This document shows, piece by piece, positions 40,090 through 50,695 of a stretch of DNA of 64,000 nucleotides. Numbering within the stretch: the first letter of the stretch is position 1; each line of letters opens with the position of its first letter. The notes beneath the pieces were generated by a model. The model was not told the origin of the DNA. It ran no database searches and worked only from the letters and a program-made list of their open reading frames with translations. The DNA lies in NCBI GenBank assembly GCA_021904315.1, contig CM038912.1:11061061-11125060 (forward strand), read 5' to 3'. This stretch comes from Sphagnum magellanicum (Eukaryota; Streptophyta; Sphagnopsida; Sphagnales; Sphagnaceae). The translations under genes and the position numbers were made by a program.

Positions 40090-41137
40090 CTGTGCCATGA
40101 CAGTATTTGTAACGCTTGTGCTTTTGTTGTTTCACATTGTTCAACTCTACAACCATGAGTGACGTGATGATTCCCACAGCTCCTCTCGAAAATGATGCCA
40201 CAATTGGGTCAACTTCACTGCAGCCCCCCACCCAACAATCTTAAGTTTAGGAGCACATACAAGCTCCTAAGTCAAGACTTCACTGTTAGATAACCATCAA
40301 AACGACTCCTTGCAGGTCCTACTTTGTTGTTCTCTTCATGGAAATGAAAGGTTTAGAGGATAAACCTCAAAATGGTCCAAAATCACAAAATTGTTCTTAC
40401 TGGGCCAAGTGGGCAATTTGTGTGCAATTCATGGCCTTTTAAGTCAAACAATTTTAGATCCAGGATTAGGGAAGACTATCAAAACCTGAGCTGAAGTGGA
40501 AGATGCATGTTCTTAATGAAGTCTTCACATGATGTGCCCCAATCCCCAACTTCAGTTCCAACTACAGTGCATAAAATCCAAGAAAAAAAAAAACCATAGA
40601 CAATCAGGAATGCATAGGGTCCTTGTGAAACTCTAAACTCAACTACTCTATTTGAGCCTGCTAACATAATTATGTTTTTCAAGCCTTGGAGACACATCAT
40701 CTAACGATGTATTTACAAGTGCTTGATTTTACTTTATGTTGGTTTTAAGTTTTTGTAATACATTCTTTTCAGCTTTACATCTTGAAAGAGAGTATGGAAA
40801 ACCAAGAGATTGATGAAGAGTCTTACAATGGGATCTATAAGGCCACCAAAAAGAATGATTCCAGCCACCAGTGAAAGGCAGCTTGCAAAATACTGCTGCA
40901 AAGTCTCTCTCCGACCCAATTCCAATAGACTTTTGTTTCTATGTTCCTGAATCACAAAATGCTCCAAATTGTCATCATCATCATCTTTTTCTTCTTCAAA
41001 TTCTGGTTTTGGGGATGACTACCAAAAACCTCTTTCCAATCGAATTCTTCCACACTTTTGTTTATGTGTTCCTGAATCACAAAATGCTCCAAATCTTCTT
41101 CATATGTTTTTATTTTGTGGGACCACATATTGAACAA
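40090..41137 (-). pseudogene. OR: Fragment of the host ORANGE gene (plastid DnaJ-like zinc-finger protein), with introns
   Basis: ORANGE is a plastid membrane protein that stabilises phytoene synthase and promotes carotenoid storage. Three exon-like pieces on the minus strand, bounded by GT-AG signals: about 40985-40827 (SLLELGRRETLQQYFASCLS followed by AGIILFGGLIDP), 40561-40486 (LELKLGIG, then after a one-base shift TSCEDFIKNMHLPLQL) and 40217-40090 (SEVDPIVASFSRGAVGIIT, then VVELNNVKQQKHKRYKYCHG). These match the transmembrane core and the KRCKYCxGTG start of the zinc finger. The fragment stops before the rest of the zinc finger and has no plastid transit peptide. A duplicated segment, LEHFVIQEHINKS at about 41070-41112, lies upstream. 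Retained introns show it came from genomic DNA, not a cDNA. It is truncated and frameshifted, hence non-functional as ORANGE. Confidence 0.85.
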
Positions 41138-41254
41138 TGGTGAAGGTGCTCTGAGTCATTCACATTCATCACTCTCCAAAGTTATGGTCTATTTTGGGGG
41201 GTGGGGTATCCTAGAAAAAATCTGCCTATTCAAAGTTTTTTTCAAATTTATTTG

Positions 41255-41492
41255 CCATCTCATTCATGCTTACTGTCTCATCACTACCAATATTCAGTGG
41301 CTCTTGGAAGTCTAATTTTGTCAACCTGCAAATGGAACTAAGGATCTCGTAAACCGAGAGAGACATTATCTTTTCCCATAAGAATCACTAACTGATTCAA
41401 GTAAAAAAATTGCAAAAATCTCCATTCAACCCTGTGTCTACATACATACTTTCCTGCTATGACCACCTGAAAAACAATAGAGGAGAGAATTG
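41255..41492 (-). repeat. Duplicated gene fragment, copy B (238 bp)
   Basis: Direct repeat of 42512-42750, about nine bases in ten identical by eye. On the minus strand it has a CAG acceptor, a tiny exon-like VVIAGK followed by GTATGT, then MSLSVYEILSSICR with a CAG/GT boundary, LTKLDFQEPLNI and a GTAAGC donor. It looks like two or three exons of one host gene, which I cannot identify. It lies between the ORANGE and TrmL-type fragments. Confidence 0.7.
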
Positions 41493-41577
41493 GGACATTG
41501 TTGAAGTAATTCACAATTGGTTATACAACTAATTGTACAAACCTTATCTCCATGAATCTTATCACCCCCAACTTCAG

Positions 41578-42306
41578 AGTCAAGGGAACCCATCATTGTA
41601 CTCATAATTTCCCACAAACATCAACATGCTTTGATCTAAATAATCACTTGGTGAAACGTCCAAACTACTATAGTTGTTTTCAGCATCAAGTTGCCTAAGA
41701 GCTTCATACACCCCAACACTTGCTGACATTGAAAGATTCAAGGAGCGCACAAATGTGTCATTCATTGGAAGTCGCACAATACCCCTTGTATACGGCCCAC
41801 AATGGCACTCCTATAGTGCTGCAGGAGGAAGGCCATCAACTTCAGATCTAAACAAAAGTTAGTCACCTGGCCTGTATTTAACATCCTGCACCCACTCAAC
41901 CCTGCATCTTGACTTCAAAAAAAATCCTAGACAACACAAACCTTGCATCACATATTTCATCATGCTGGATTTTCGTCATTGGAATAATGTCCATGGTTAG
42001 AAGACTTATTCACATTTCAAGTGCTCAACACACTCATTGTTTAGTCTAGCCTTTAACCCCATTATTTGAAGGAGAATCAAAAGTCAAAGTCTTTTAGAGT
42101 GCATATCTAGCTTCAGAAATCTATAACTTTATGAAGATTATGTTTCCTTTCACCAGAAAAGATTCAGTGCTAAAATCATGTCATCTACCGTTTGCTAATA
42201 CAATGCTTGTAAAATAGGTGGAAGGGAAACAAACCGTGTGAACATGTTTGCCATGTTTTGTGAATGCAAGCAGTCTCTTCTCCCCCTCTTGCAATTGCAC
42301 CACAAT
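41578..42306 (-). pseudogene. Fragment of a TrmL-type (SpoU family) tRNA 2'-O-methyltransferase gene, with intron
   Basis: SpoU-family enzymes methylate ribose 2'-OH groups using S-adenosylmethionine bound in a trefoil knot; the TrmL branch acts on the tRNA wobble base. Two minus-strand exons join in phase 0: 42306-42235 (VVQLQEGEKRLLAFTKHGKH) and 41885-41578 (DVKYRPGD, LLFRSEVDGLPPAAL, then VRLPMNDTFVRSLNLSMSAS and VGVYEALRQL). The last block is the family's knot motif IPM...VRSLNLS..V....YEALRQ. TGA replaces the usual Trp after RPGD and TAG follows PPAAL, so it is dead. The amino-terminal half is absent. Acceptor and donor signals are still visible, so an intron of about 350 bases was carried along. 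Confidence 0.85.
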
Positions 42307-42511
42307 CTATGATCCTCAAACAAACATAACTACATTCAATTAACACTACATGATTAATCGTCAATGATAAAATTCAAGCAATTGATTACAACATTAGAAT
42401 GTCCAATGAGAGGCTGCAAACTTGCTGCTGAAAATATGCAAAGAAGTCAGTCCAGGAGCTATGCACTTTCATCGCCACATATCTGCCCACCTTGCTCTTG
42501 AGCATGAAAAC

Positions 42512-42750
42512 TCCATCTCATTCATGCTTACCGTTTCATCACTGCTAATATTCAGTGGTTCCTGGAAGTCTAATTTTGTCAACTTACAAATGGAACTAAG
42601 GATCTCATAAACTGAGAGAGACATTATCTTTTCCAATAAGAATCACTAACTGATTCAAGCAAAAAAATTGCAAAAATCTCCACTCAACCTTGTGTTTACA
42701 TACATATTTTCCTGCCATGACCACCTAAAAAACAATAGAGGAGAGAATTG
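42512..42750 (-). repeat. Duplicated gene fragment, copy A (239 bp)
   Basis: Direct repeat of 41255-41492. It encodes VVMAGK and MSLSVYEILSSICKLTKLDF continuing to QEPLNISSDET before GTAAGC. The two copies stand on either side of the TrmL-type fragment in the same orientation, so a duplication or a second capture of the same source gene placed them there. Confidence 0.7.
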
Positions 42751-43133
42751 TGTCCGGAGTCACATTTGTCCAAACAACTTGAGGTTTTGATAAGGTTTTA
42801 AAAAACATGCGTGCGGTCGGATGGACCCCGCACCACCACCGCAGCTGATGTTGTTTCAAACTAATAGTAGACTTTGGGGAGGGAGGGGGGCCTGGTATAG
42901 CGAAATAAGTGCATAGCTTTTTGTCCCACATCCTAAGTAAAGAGACCGATTCCTCATTTTGGCCCTGATGATGATCGGCTTCGGTTTTTTTTCTCAGGTT
43001 GTACATGGTTTTTTCGTCACATTGTGTGGGTGGGGTAAAGGGCGAAGGGGCCCCCTTTGAATGTTGGCTTCACCGCCACTCGCTGCGACTGGAGCAAAAT
43101 GATCGAAAGAAAGGATTATGTGCAACATCCTAA
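42751..43133. other. GC-richer block between captured fragments and R repeats
   Basis: Clearly richer in G and C than the flanks, with CG dinucleotides. A 93-codon open frame on the minus strand (42725-43006) overlaps it but has no motif I know. It could be the 5' terminal part of the Helitron or another captured promoter or exon. Confidence 0.35.
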
Positions 43134-43745
43134 TTGAATAAATAATAAGTACCCCCAGTTTATAATGGGGGTATTAGTCAAAGTTGAAAATGGTGCCAAA
43201 AAGTTTTGGGAATAAAAGTTTCATGCAGCTAACGGGAAGGCTCAGCATGTACTCAAGGTGTCTTGTTTTTTTCTTTTAAGTTTGGGGGGGGAGGGGGGGG
43301 GGGGGAAGGAAGATTTTTTTCATTTTCCCTTTGTTCCAACAGGTTCCCAATGTGTTCCCCATGGGTTTTCTTTTAAGTTTTCGGGGGGAGGGGGTGGAAA
43401 AAGGACGATTTTTTTCATTTTCCCTTTGTTCCAACATGTTTCCAATGTATTCCCCATGGGTTTTCTTTTAAGTTTTGGGGGGAGAGGGGGGCGGGGAAAG
43501 AGGAAGATTTTTTTGATTTTTCCTTTGTTCCAACAGGTTCCCAATGTGTTCCCCATGGGTGTTCCTAATCACACCTTGCTTTAATCCCATATGTTTTGTT
43601 CAAAGTCCTCCCCTTCTCACATATATCGATGGGCCAAAGGGGGAGGCACTCCATCTGTCCATAGAATCTTCAATTTTTGTGAACCTTCATAGTTTCAATT
43701 TTTTTTTGCTGGGGCCAATCAAATTCAATAAAAAAAAGTTGGACT
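43134..43745 (-). repeat. R repeat, copy 3 (minus orientation), with internal triplication
   Basis: Begins TTGAATAA like copy 2 and contains TTTCATGCAGCTAACGGGAAGG, TACTCAAGGTGTCTTG, CATATATCGATGGGCCAAAG and GGGGCCAATCAAATTCAAT. Its middle (about 43269-43560) is three tandem units of about 96 bp, each made of TCTTTTAAGTTT, a G run, a T run, TTCCCTTTGTTCCAACA, and CCCAATGTGTTCCCCATGGG or a close variant. A perfect inverted repeat, TACCCCC and GGGGGTA, lies at 43150-43173. Confidence 0.65.
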
Positions 43746-43763
43746 TGTGAGGGGTAAAGGTCA

Positions 43764-44150
43764 GGCCAAAAACGTTGATAAATTTTTTTGGGAGGAGAAA
43801 TTTCATGTAGCCAATGGGAAGGCCCAAGCACACACTGAATGTGCTTTGCATTTTTTCCTTTTAAGTTTGGGGGGCCGGGGGATTTAAAGGGGGATATTTT
43901 TCAGTTTTCCTTGGTTCCCATTATGTTGACCATCCCACCATCCGATCACTTTGGCTGGCCAAAAATGGTGATAAACTTTTTTGGGAGGAGAAATTTCATT
44001 CAGCCAATGGGAAGGCCTAAGCACACATTGAATGTGCCTTGCATTTTTTCCTTTTAAGTTTGGGGGACGGGGGATTTAAAGGAGGATATTTTTCAGTTTT
44101 CCCTAGTTCCCATTATGTTGACCATCCCACCATCCGCTCACTTTGGCTGG
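43764..44150 (-). repeat. Tandem pair of partial R repeats (about 193 bp each)
   Basis: Units 43764-43956 and 43957-44150 are nearly identical. Each runs from GGCCAAAAA through TTTTTGGGAGGAGAAATTTCA, CCAATGGGAAGGCC, TGCATTTTTTCCTTTTAAG and GGATATTTTTCAGTTTTCC to CATTATGTTGACCATCCCAC. Both resemble one end of R. Confidence 0.75.
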
Positions 44151-44449
44151 GGCCTTCAAAGGAAAGGGGGTGTGGGGGGGGGGGCTCTAGCCAATCATGA
44201 ATTACCGCATCAAGACACCGACGCTCATTTCTTTATAGTAGTAGATAATTGATTATCATTATAATTATAATAAGCATTTAATTGATAATTACGAATATTT
44301 ATTATAAATTTTAATATTATCATATTAATTGATTTTAAATAATTTTTTGTTCAATCAAATTTACATTAAAAAAAATTCCAAATGAAATAAAATCAAAGAG
44401 TTTTACTTGCCAAAACAAATATTTAAATATATTTGACAAATAAAATTAA

Positions 44450-44640
44450 AAAACTTGCAATATATATTTAAACCATGGTTTAGTTTAGTTTAATTTAATT
44501 TAGCCATGGTTAATTTTAACCATAAATATTTTAGCCTAATAAATTTAGCCATGGTTAATTTTAGCCATAATTATTTTAGCCTAACTTAGTTTAATTAAGG
44601 TTAATTTAGGTTAGCCTAAGTTAGTATGGGGTTAACCTTA
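44450..44640. repeat. Degenerate short tandem repeats (TTAG/TTAA and CCATGGTTAA type)
   Basis: Repeated TTTAGCCATGGTTAATTTTA and TTAGCCTAA blocks in an AT-rich stretch near the right end of the CACTA-type element. Confidence 0.6.
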
Positions 44641-44732
44641 GTACTAAAAGCACATAATATTATTATACATAACATATGTAAATATATTAAGTATAATAAT
44701 TTAAATATGTATAAATTTAGGCCATCATTTTT

Positions 44733-44745
44733 ATGACACGTGTCC
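44733..44745 (-). repeat. Subterminal inverted repeat with G-box core, right side
   Basis: ATGACACGTGTCC, 171 bases inside the right end; exact reverse complement of 33527-33539. Confidence 0.7.
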
Positions 44746-44919
44746 ATGTTGTACACATTTAGTTACACGTTAGTTGCACACACAAACATATGGTTGAAAA
44801 ATTATATAATATAATAAATTTATAGTTGTAAACATGATCGAAATAGTTGCAAACGATAATTAGTTGCATGTCAGTTACATAATGATTGGTTGCAAATGAT
44901 AAGATTTTTAGTAGTATTA

Positions 44920-47425
44920 AATACCTAAACCTTAATAAAAATATTACTAATTAAAAAAAAAAAATCTTACAATACATTAAGGACCATGTTCGACATCTTG
45001 TAAAACACAAAAAAAATGCAAGACTGTCTGAGAAGCAGACATGTGATATTAAATAGGTATCGATATGAAGAGCTGAACGTGGGAATGATTTTCATTGTGG
45101 ACATCGATGTTGTTGCGATAAAAGGTCATTTGCAAGGTGCTTTCAAGTAGATTAATTTTCGTTTCCCTTACTTTCAAACGAAGTTAATCTTTCGCATGGA
45201 TTTGTTTAAAGCTTGATTAATGGGAGATAAATTAGCTTGTCAAACAACATATTGGCACAACGTCTGGTTTCAAACATACAATACATAACTCAATTGTTAT
45301 TTTTGATCTTGGATGAACATGGTGTAATGTTATAGTCATGTAGTTCGGAATAATATGATAGTCTTGTGTTGAGGTTATAAGAACATTCTATAGGTAAGAA
45401 ATGTAAGTTGCCCACCAGATCGTATTTCTCGTATCCAATTCTAATCGGGTTCATAATTGTGGTGTTAGTATGAAGTTTTGCAATTTTTTTCACATAACAT
45501 GAAGTGTTCAAAACTGACAAAGTGGCAATGAATAATTACCTTCCATGAACCATGAAATCATGAAATATAATAAATCCCTATCTATATGCGGAGTGGATTA
45601 ATAGTTTTTAGTAATTGCCATAACTACAAAATAACTTTTCCCAGTTCGAAAATTGCCAAACGATAACTTTTTTGGTAAGAAGTTATCTAACTATTGAAGC
45701 CACGATGTTAATTGTGGACATAAATTTGCTTGCACAAATTGAGTTGCCTAACTATTTACAGAGTGTTCTAGTTCTTCCTACGATTAGATGTTATGTTTTT
45801 TTATGCTTTTTGTAGTGTGTTGACACTTAAGGAAAATAAAACCAAAAGTAAGGAAAAATAATGGAAAAAAAAAGAGAAAAACATCAAATTTTTAAAGAAA
45901 CATCCATGTGCAAGTTTGGGCTATTTCACATCACTAACTTGTTCACAATAAGATCGTTACGACAGACCTTACGTTCGAATAATGCCATTTTAGTCTCTTG
46001 AAAACAAGACTATGGTGTGGTGTCACCATGTCGAAACAAATTTCCCAATGTTTGAACATGTTTTGATGTTTCTATTGGTATAACAAATTCGTGTAAGATG
46101 ATGGCCACTTCCCATGGTAATTTTCAACATGGAATTTTCAAATATCTTGTGAAAATCACCAAGAATTAGATAGTTTTTCTTGTTTTGCCCTTGTTGTGTC
46201 ATTACATGGTCATTATTTTTTTAGGGTTTTTAAAAAAAGGTTTGTTGTAATAGCTCCTTTAAGGTTATTTTAAAGTTTATTTTAATAACTTTTAAAAGAT
46301 TAATTTTATATTACAAGTTTTAATTGAAAAGCCTTTTAAAGGTTTATTATAGGTATTTTTGTGGTTTTAAGAAATTATATATATATATATATATTTGATG
46401 ACATGTTTTAATATTAATGATTTTTCTACCATTTTAAAAACTAACAATGAAAATATGTTTTAGGTTAAACATAGGTAGCGCTAAATTTTATTTTAAATTC
46501 AATGAACTTTAGTTTGTTAAAATTTGAAAAATTAACAAAATTAATGATTTTTCATCATCTACGCCCATGTGAGATCCATTAATGAAGTTCACATTGTAAT
46601 AATGTGATCGGTTAAGTTGATTTATAAAAATCATTATTTTTGTCCATATTGTACATAAAACATAACAATGTGGTCATGTATAATTAAAAACATAACAATG
46701 TGGTCATGAATATTTAAAAACATTTGATTTTGTTTACCCCTCGCCATTCGAAATAAATGTAATCTTAAAGCTTAAATTAGATGATGAAATATATGTTATT
46801 GATTAACATTTTCACATACCATATGAAAAATATGAAATTTAGATACTATGAGTGGGGTAAAAACATATTTAATCACATTTTGTCATATTTTGAAAACATT
46901 TCGAATGGCATGTTCATTCATGTTTTTAAATTCACACCTTTTCATTTTAAAATATAATGTTCTATTTCCCCTTTTCATTGGATGTTCTCATTTTTAATTA
47001 TTTCAAAACATTTCAAAGTTGATCATCTAAAGAAAAACTAACATTTTAAAAATCTAATTTTTTTCTTCAACACAATTATAATGCTACATAATTTTCAAAT
47101 GAATAAAACCTTTGGAAAACAAACCAACAATTTTTTTCAAATATTAGTTGATTTTTATTTAACATAATCATAAAATTATATAATAAGGTTATTAAAAGGA
47201 TTGATTACATTTACAAGTTGGATTTGAAAAAAATAATGAGTAAATGACCATGCATAATTTTTTAATGACCATTTAAACTATTATAAGCAATATGACCAAC
47301 AATATAACTAGAATTATAAATAGTTTGTTTTAGAAAAAAATTAAAGGTAAAACATGACCATTAGTTTTTAATTAATATATAAACTAAAATGATTTAAAAG
47401 ATTAGGTGTATAAACTAATAAAATG

Positions 47426-47492
<67 letters not shown>

Positions 47493-50384
47493 ATGACCAT
47501 TAGATTTGAAATGATGATGTAAACCAAAATGATCAAAATGAATAATTGCATACATTAATTAAATGTTTATTTCATAAAAAATCAAATGTAAAAGAGGACT
47601 ATAAAATGTTGAATGAAAATAATAACAAAAATAATCTAGAAGAATAGTTGTACACATTAATCAAATATTTTTCTTGAAAAGAAAAAAATGATCATTAAAT
47701 CATAAATGATGCAAAAACATAATTGCTTGACATAATTAAAAGTTTGATTGGCCAAATTTTCGAAGGCACAAATCTTGAAAAACTATGGAACTATAATCTA
47801 AATCAAATTAAATATAAAATTAAGTTGCATATATTAGTAAGGGGTTTAATTGGTCACAATTGAAAGGTGAATGATAATTTTTTTTAACAAAATACTTAAA
47901 TAAATTAGAATGAATAAAAAGGTTTGATTCAAAAGAATTCAAAGATGAAAAGGTTAGGGTTGAAACTTTAAACCAAAATGAAATAAAGGGACCATAAAGA
48001 GACCTTAAAGATTTAATTAAAAAGAATTCAAAAGTAAATTTTGTTTATGAAGAGGCATTAAATCAAAATTTAAACCAAAATTAATTAAAAAAATAGTTAC
48101 AAACTTTAAACAAAAGTCTAATTGAATTAATTTCAAAAATAAAAACACACGAAAATTTATTAAATCATCATTTTTAATCACAATAAAAAAAGGATATCTT
48201 AAAAACCTTAAATAAAAGTTTAATCCATTAATTTTGAAAATAAAAAATCATGGATATGGGATAAATCATCATTCAAATGATAATTAATAAAATAATCACT
48301 TGAAAACCTTGAATGAAGGTTCAATTCACTTAATTTTAAAAGAAAAAAACCATGCGAAATATGAAATCATCATGTAAACCATAATCAATAAAAAACCATT
48401 TAAAAAAAACACCATAATGTGAAATTAAATGAATTGAACTTTCATTTTAGGTTTTCATAATGTTTGAAATTTAAGTGAATTGAACCGTAATGCTTTAATG
48501 AATCACAACAAATGTTTGATTCACCCAAAATCATTTAAAAACATCATAATGTGAAAGCTCCAAAAATTTAATTAAAATTTTCATCTTGCAACAACTTTTT
48601 TTGTTCCACTTGCAAAGATTTTGGTAAAGCTTCATAATTAGTTTTCTATTTTTTTGAAACTCCATAACCACACCTTTAGAACTTCCAATCCAAAATCCTC
48701 TTACACTTCTACTTGAAAATTTGTGATAATTTTTGTTTTGTTTCACATAAAAATAAAAAAATTATGTTTTCACATGCAAAATTTTCACTTTTCAAGAATT
48801 GAATAATCTTTCACATTTTGATTTTTTTTTCAACTCTTTCACATGTGTGAACATTAGATTCAAAAAATGTGAACTTGAAAAATGACATGAAACTAATGTG
48901 GTCATCTATTTTGGTGGAAAAAACTAATTTGAATTTCAATTATTGTGTTTTGTAATTTTGTTTTGCCTAATTACATGTTTGATGTCTTATTATAAAGGAA
49001 CATGTTTATTTCACATCCAATCTAATGGGCTTTATGGATAATTTTATTATGAATAAAAATTCATCATTTGATAAAGTTTTAATTGGAAAAAACATTTGAT
49101 CAATTTGAACAATTTGACCAATACAAATTTATGCAATAAAAAATTGATAATTTTAATTAAAAAAACATCAATGAAGTAAATCGTTAAAAAGAAAAAAAGA
49201 TTGTAAATGTTTTAAAGTTTAACACCACTTATAGTTGATTGTGTAAATTGAAGCACAATAATATGCAATTAATCACATTTCTACTAACATTTTTCTTATG
49301 AAATCTTGTTTTTTTTATTATAAGTAATTTGGGTAGCTTTAACATTCTTGTTGTAAAATTTAATTTTTTATTGTAAATAGTTTAGGTACCTTGTTAGTTC
49401 TAGTTTGTTGAAAACAATACCACACTTATGATGTTAAAATAAAAAATTCCAACAAGATGCAAGGTTAAAGGTTTTGGACTTTTATAACTAATTTGCAATT
49501 ATAATGAAAAATGCACATAATATATACATTTCTACTAACATTTTTTTTTATAATATTTAATTTCCCCTAAATAATTTGGGCTCAAACTTTGCTTAATTGT
49601 TAAGACAATACCTTAGTTATGATGGTTGAAGAAGAAATTCCAAGAAAAGGTACAAAAAGGTTAAAAGTTTAAATTTTTTGAAAATGCATAACAATTAACA
49701 ATGACTAATTTGCAATAGAAAATGTGCACAAGAAATACATTTATACTTATGTTCTTCCTACAATATTTAATGACTTGTTATATGTAGCTTAAGCCCAAGC
49801 TTTACTTATTTGTTGAAATAATACCATAGCTATGATGTTAGAATAAGAAATTCCAATAAGCAAGAAGGCTAAAAGTCATGGATTTTGGCAAATGCAGGCA
49901 ATTGGATAATAACCAATTTGCAAAAAAAACTTTAAACAAATTTATCCAAATATTACAATTCCAATTGTATTAGCTTTTACATTCATTATTTATACATCTT
50001 AAGAAAACAAATGAATAAATAAAATAAAATATTATTTTAAACAACTAGAATGAAAGATATCATAATGTCTTATATAGAATTGTTTGGCATGAAAAATAAG
50101 TGTATAAAAATGAAAACATTACTATTTTTAATGCACACAAAAAAGAATGTGAATTAATATTTAATTGAAAATATTAAAAAAACGTCCAAATTGATTTGAA
50201 GGTAAAATTAAATTAAATTTCAAAATTTACTTATATAGTCATTCAATAAAGAACTAGCATGTCGTGTGACCTTTTATCAAAGATTGAAAGACCTTAATAA
50301 TGTAGTTCAGTCGTGAAAAAAACATAAATGTTTTGTAATTTAATAGAATTTGCAATGACAAAAACTATTCAACAATCATTCTCC
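44920..50384. other. Very AT-rich intergenic stretch, no gene recognised
   Basis: Long A and T runs and many stops in all frames. The longest open frames (76 codons at 45290-45520 and 71 codons at 48531-48746, both minus strand) have no motif. Three loosely related blocks near 49205-49900, each with ATACCA or ACCACA, TTATGATG and AAATTCCAA, look like degenerate local repeats. Confidence 0.6.
47431..47489. repeat. AT dinucleotide microsatellite, about 59 bases
   Basis: Uninterrupted alternating A and T. Confidence 0.95.
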
Positions 50385-50695
50385 CACACTTTAGATCTAA
50401 TTTTTTTTCCAAATCACATTCACTAAATCCTACTCTTAGAGAGATATCCAACAACATCAAAAGCATGCCCATATTCCCATGTATTTTCTAGTTTTGATTT
50501 GGATGAACTATCAAAGAAAAATTGTTCAATATTCAAAAATTTCTCCACCATAGGTGGAAACATCATGAAACCAACTCAATGCATCCCTACCCATCGATGA
50601 CTTTCCTAAGGTACCAAGAGCAAGGCAAGGGGCATTGTGGTGTGTGACACAATGTGACAAACAAGACAAACTACCTTTGTTCATAGTTAGATTAA
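50385..50695. repeat. Distant third copy of the repeat found in the Dicer-like intron
   Basis: Contains TTCTAGTTTTGATTTGGAT, TTCAATATTCAA, GGTACCAAGAGCAAGG, TGACACAATGTGACAAACAA and GACAAACTACCTTTGTTCAT, in the same order as blocks in the copies at 160-1012. Confidence 0.5.

Larger units (their letters stand above)
33244..44916. mobile_element. Probable CACTA-type transposon (11.7 kb) without recognisable transposase
   Basis: The left end reads CACTACTATAAATTTTGGG; the right end, on the opposite strand, reads TACTACTAAAAATCTTATC. The first 28 bases of the two ends match at 21 positions without gaps and both finish TTTGCAAC. TTA stands directly outside each end (33241-33243 and 44917-44919), the 3-bp duplication typical of CACTA elements. 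The subterminal regions are crowded with TTGCAACTA-like and AGTTGCA motifs in both orientations, as CACTA ends usually are, and share a perfect 13-bp inverted repeat, GGACACGTGTCAT at 33527-33539 and its complement at 44733-44745. No TNP2-type transposase is visible. Two unrelated solo ends are the alternative, but the matching TTA argues against it. Confidence 0.55.

Noticed and set aside
43258-43584. 108-codon open frame on the plus strand
   Set aside because: It is produced by the tandem R units (Gly and Phe runs from G and T tracts) and is not a gene.
33244-44916. Autonomous CACTA transposase inside the element
   Set aside because: No TNP2-like peptide was found in any frame; the long frames belong to the Helitron or captured genes.
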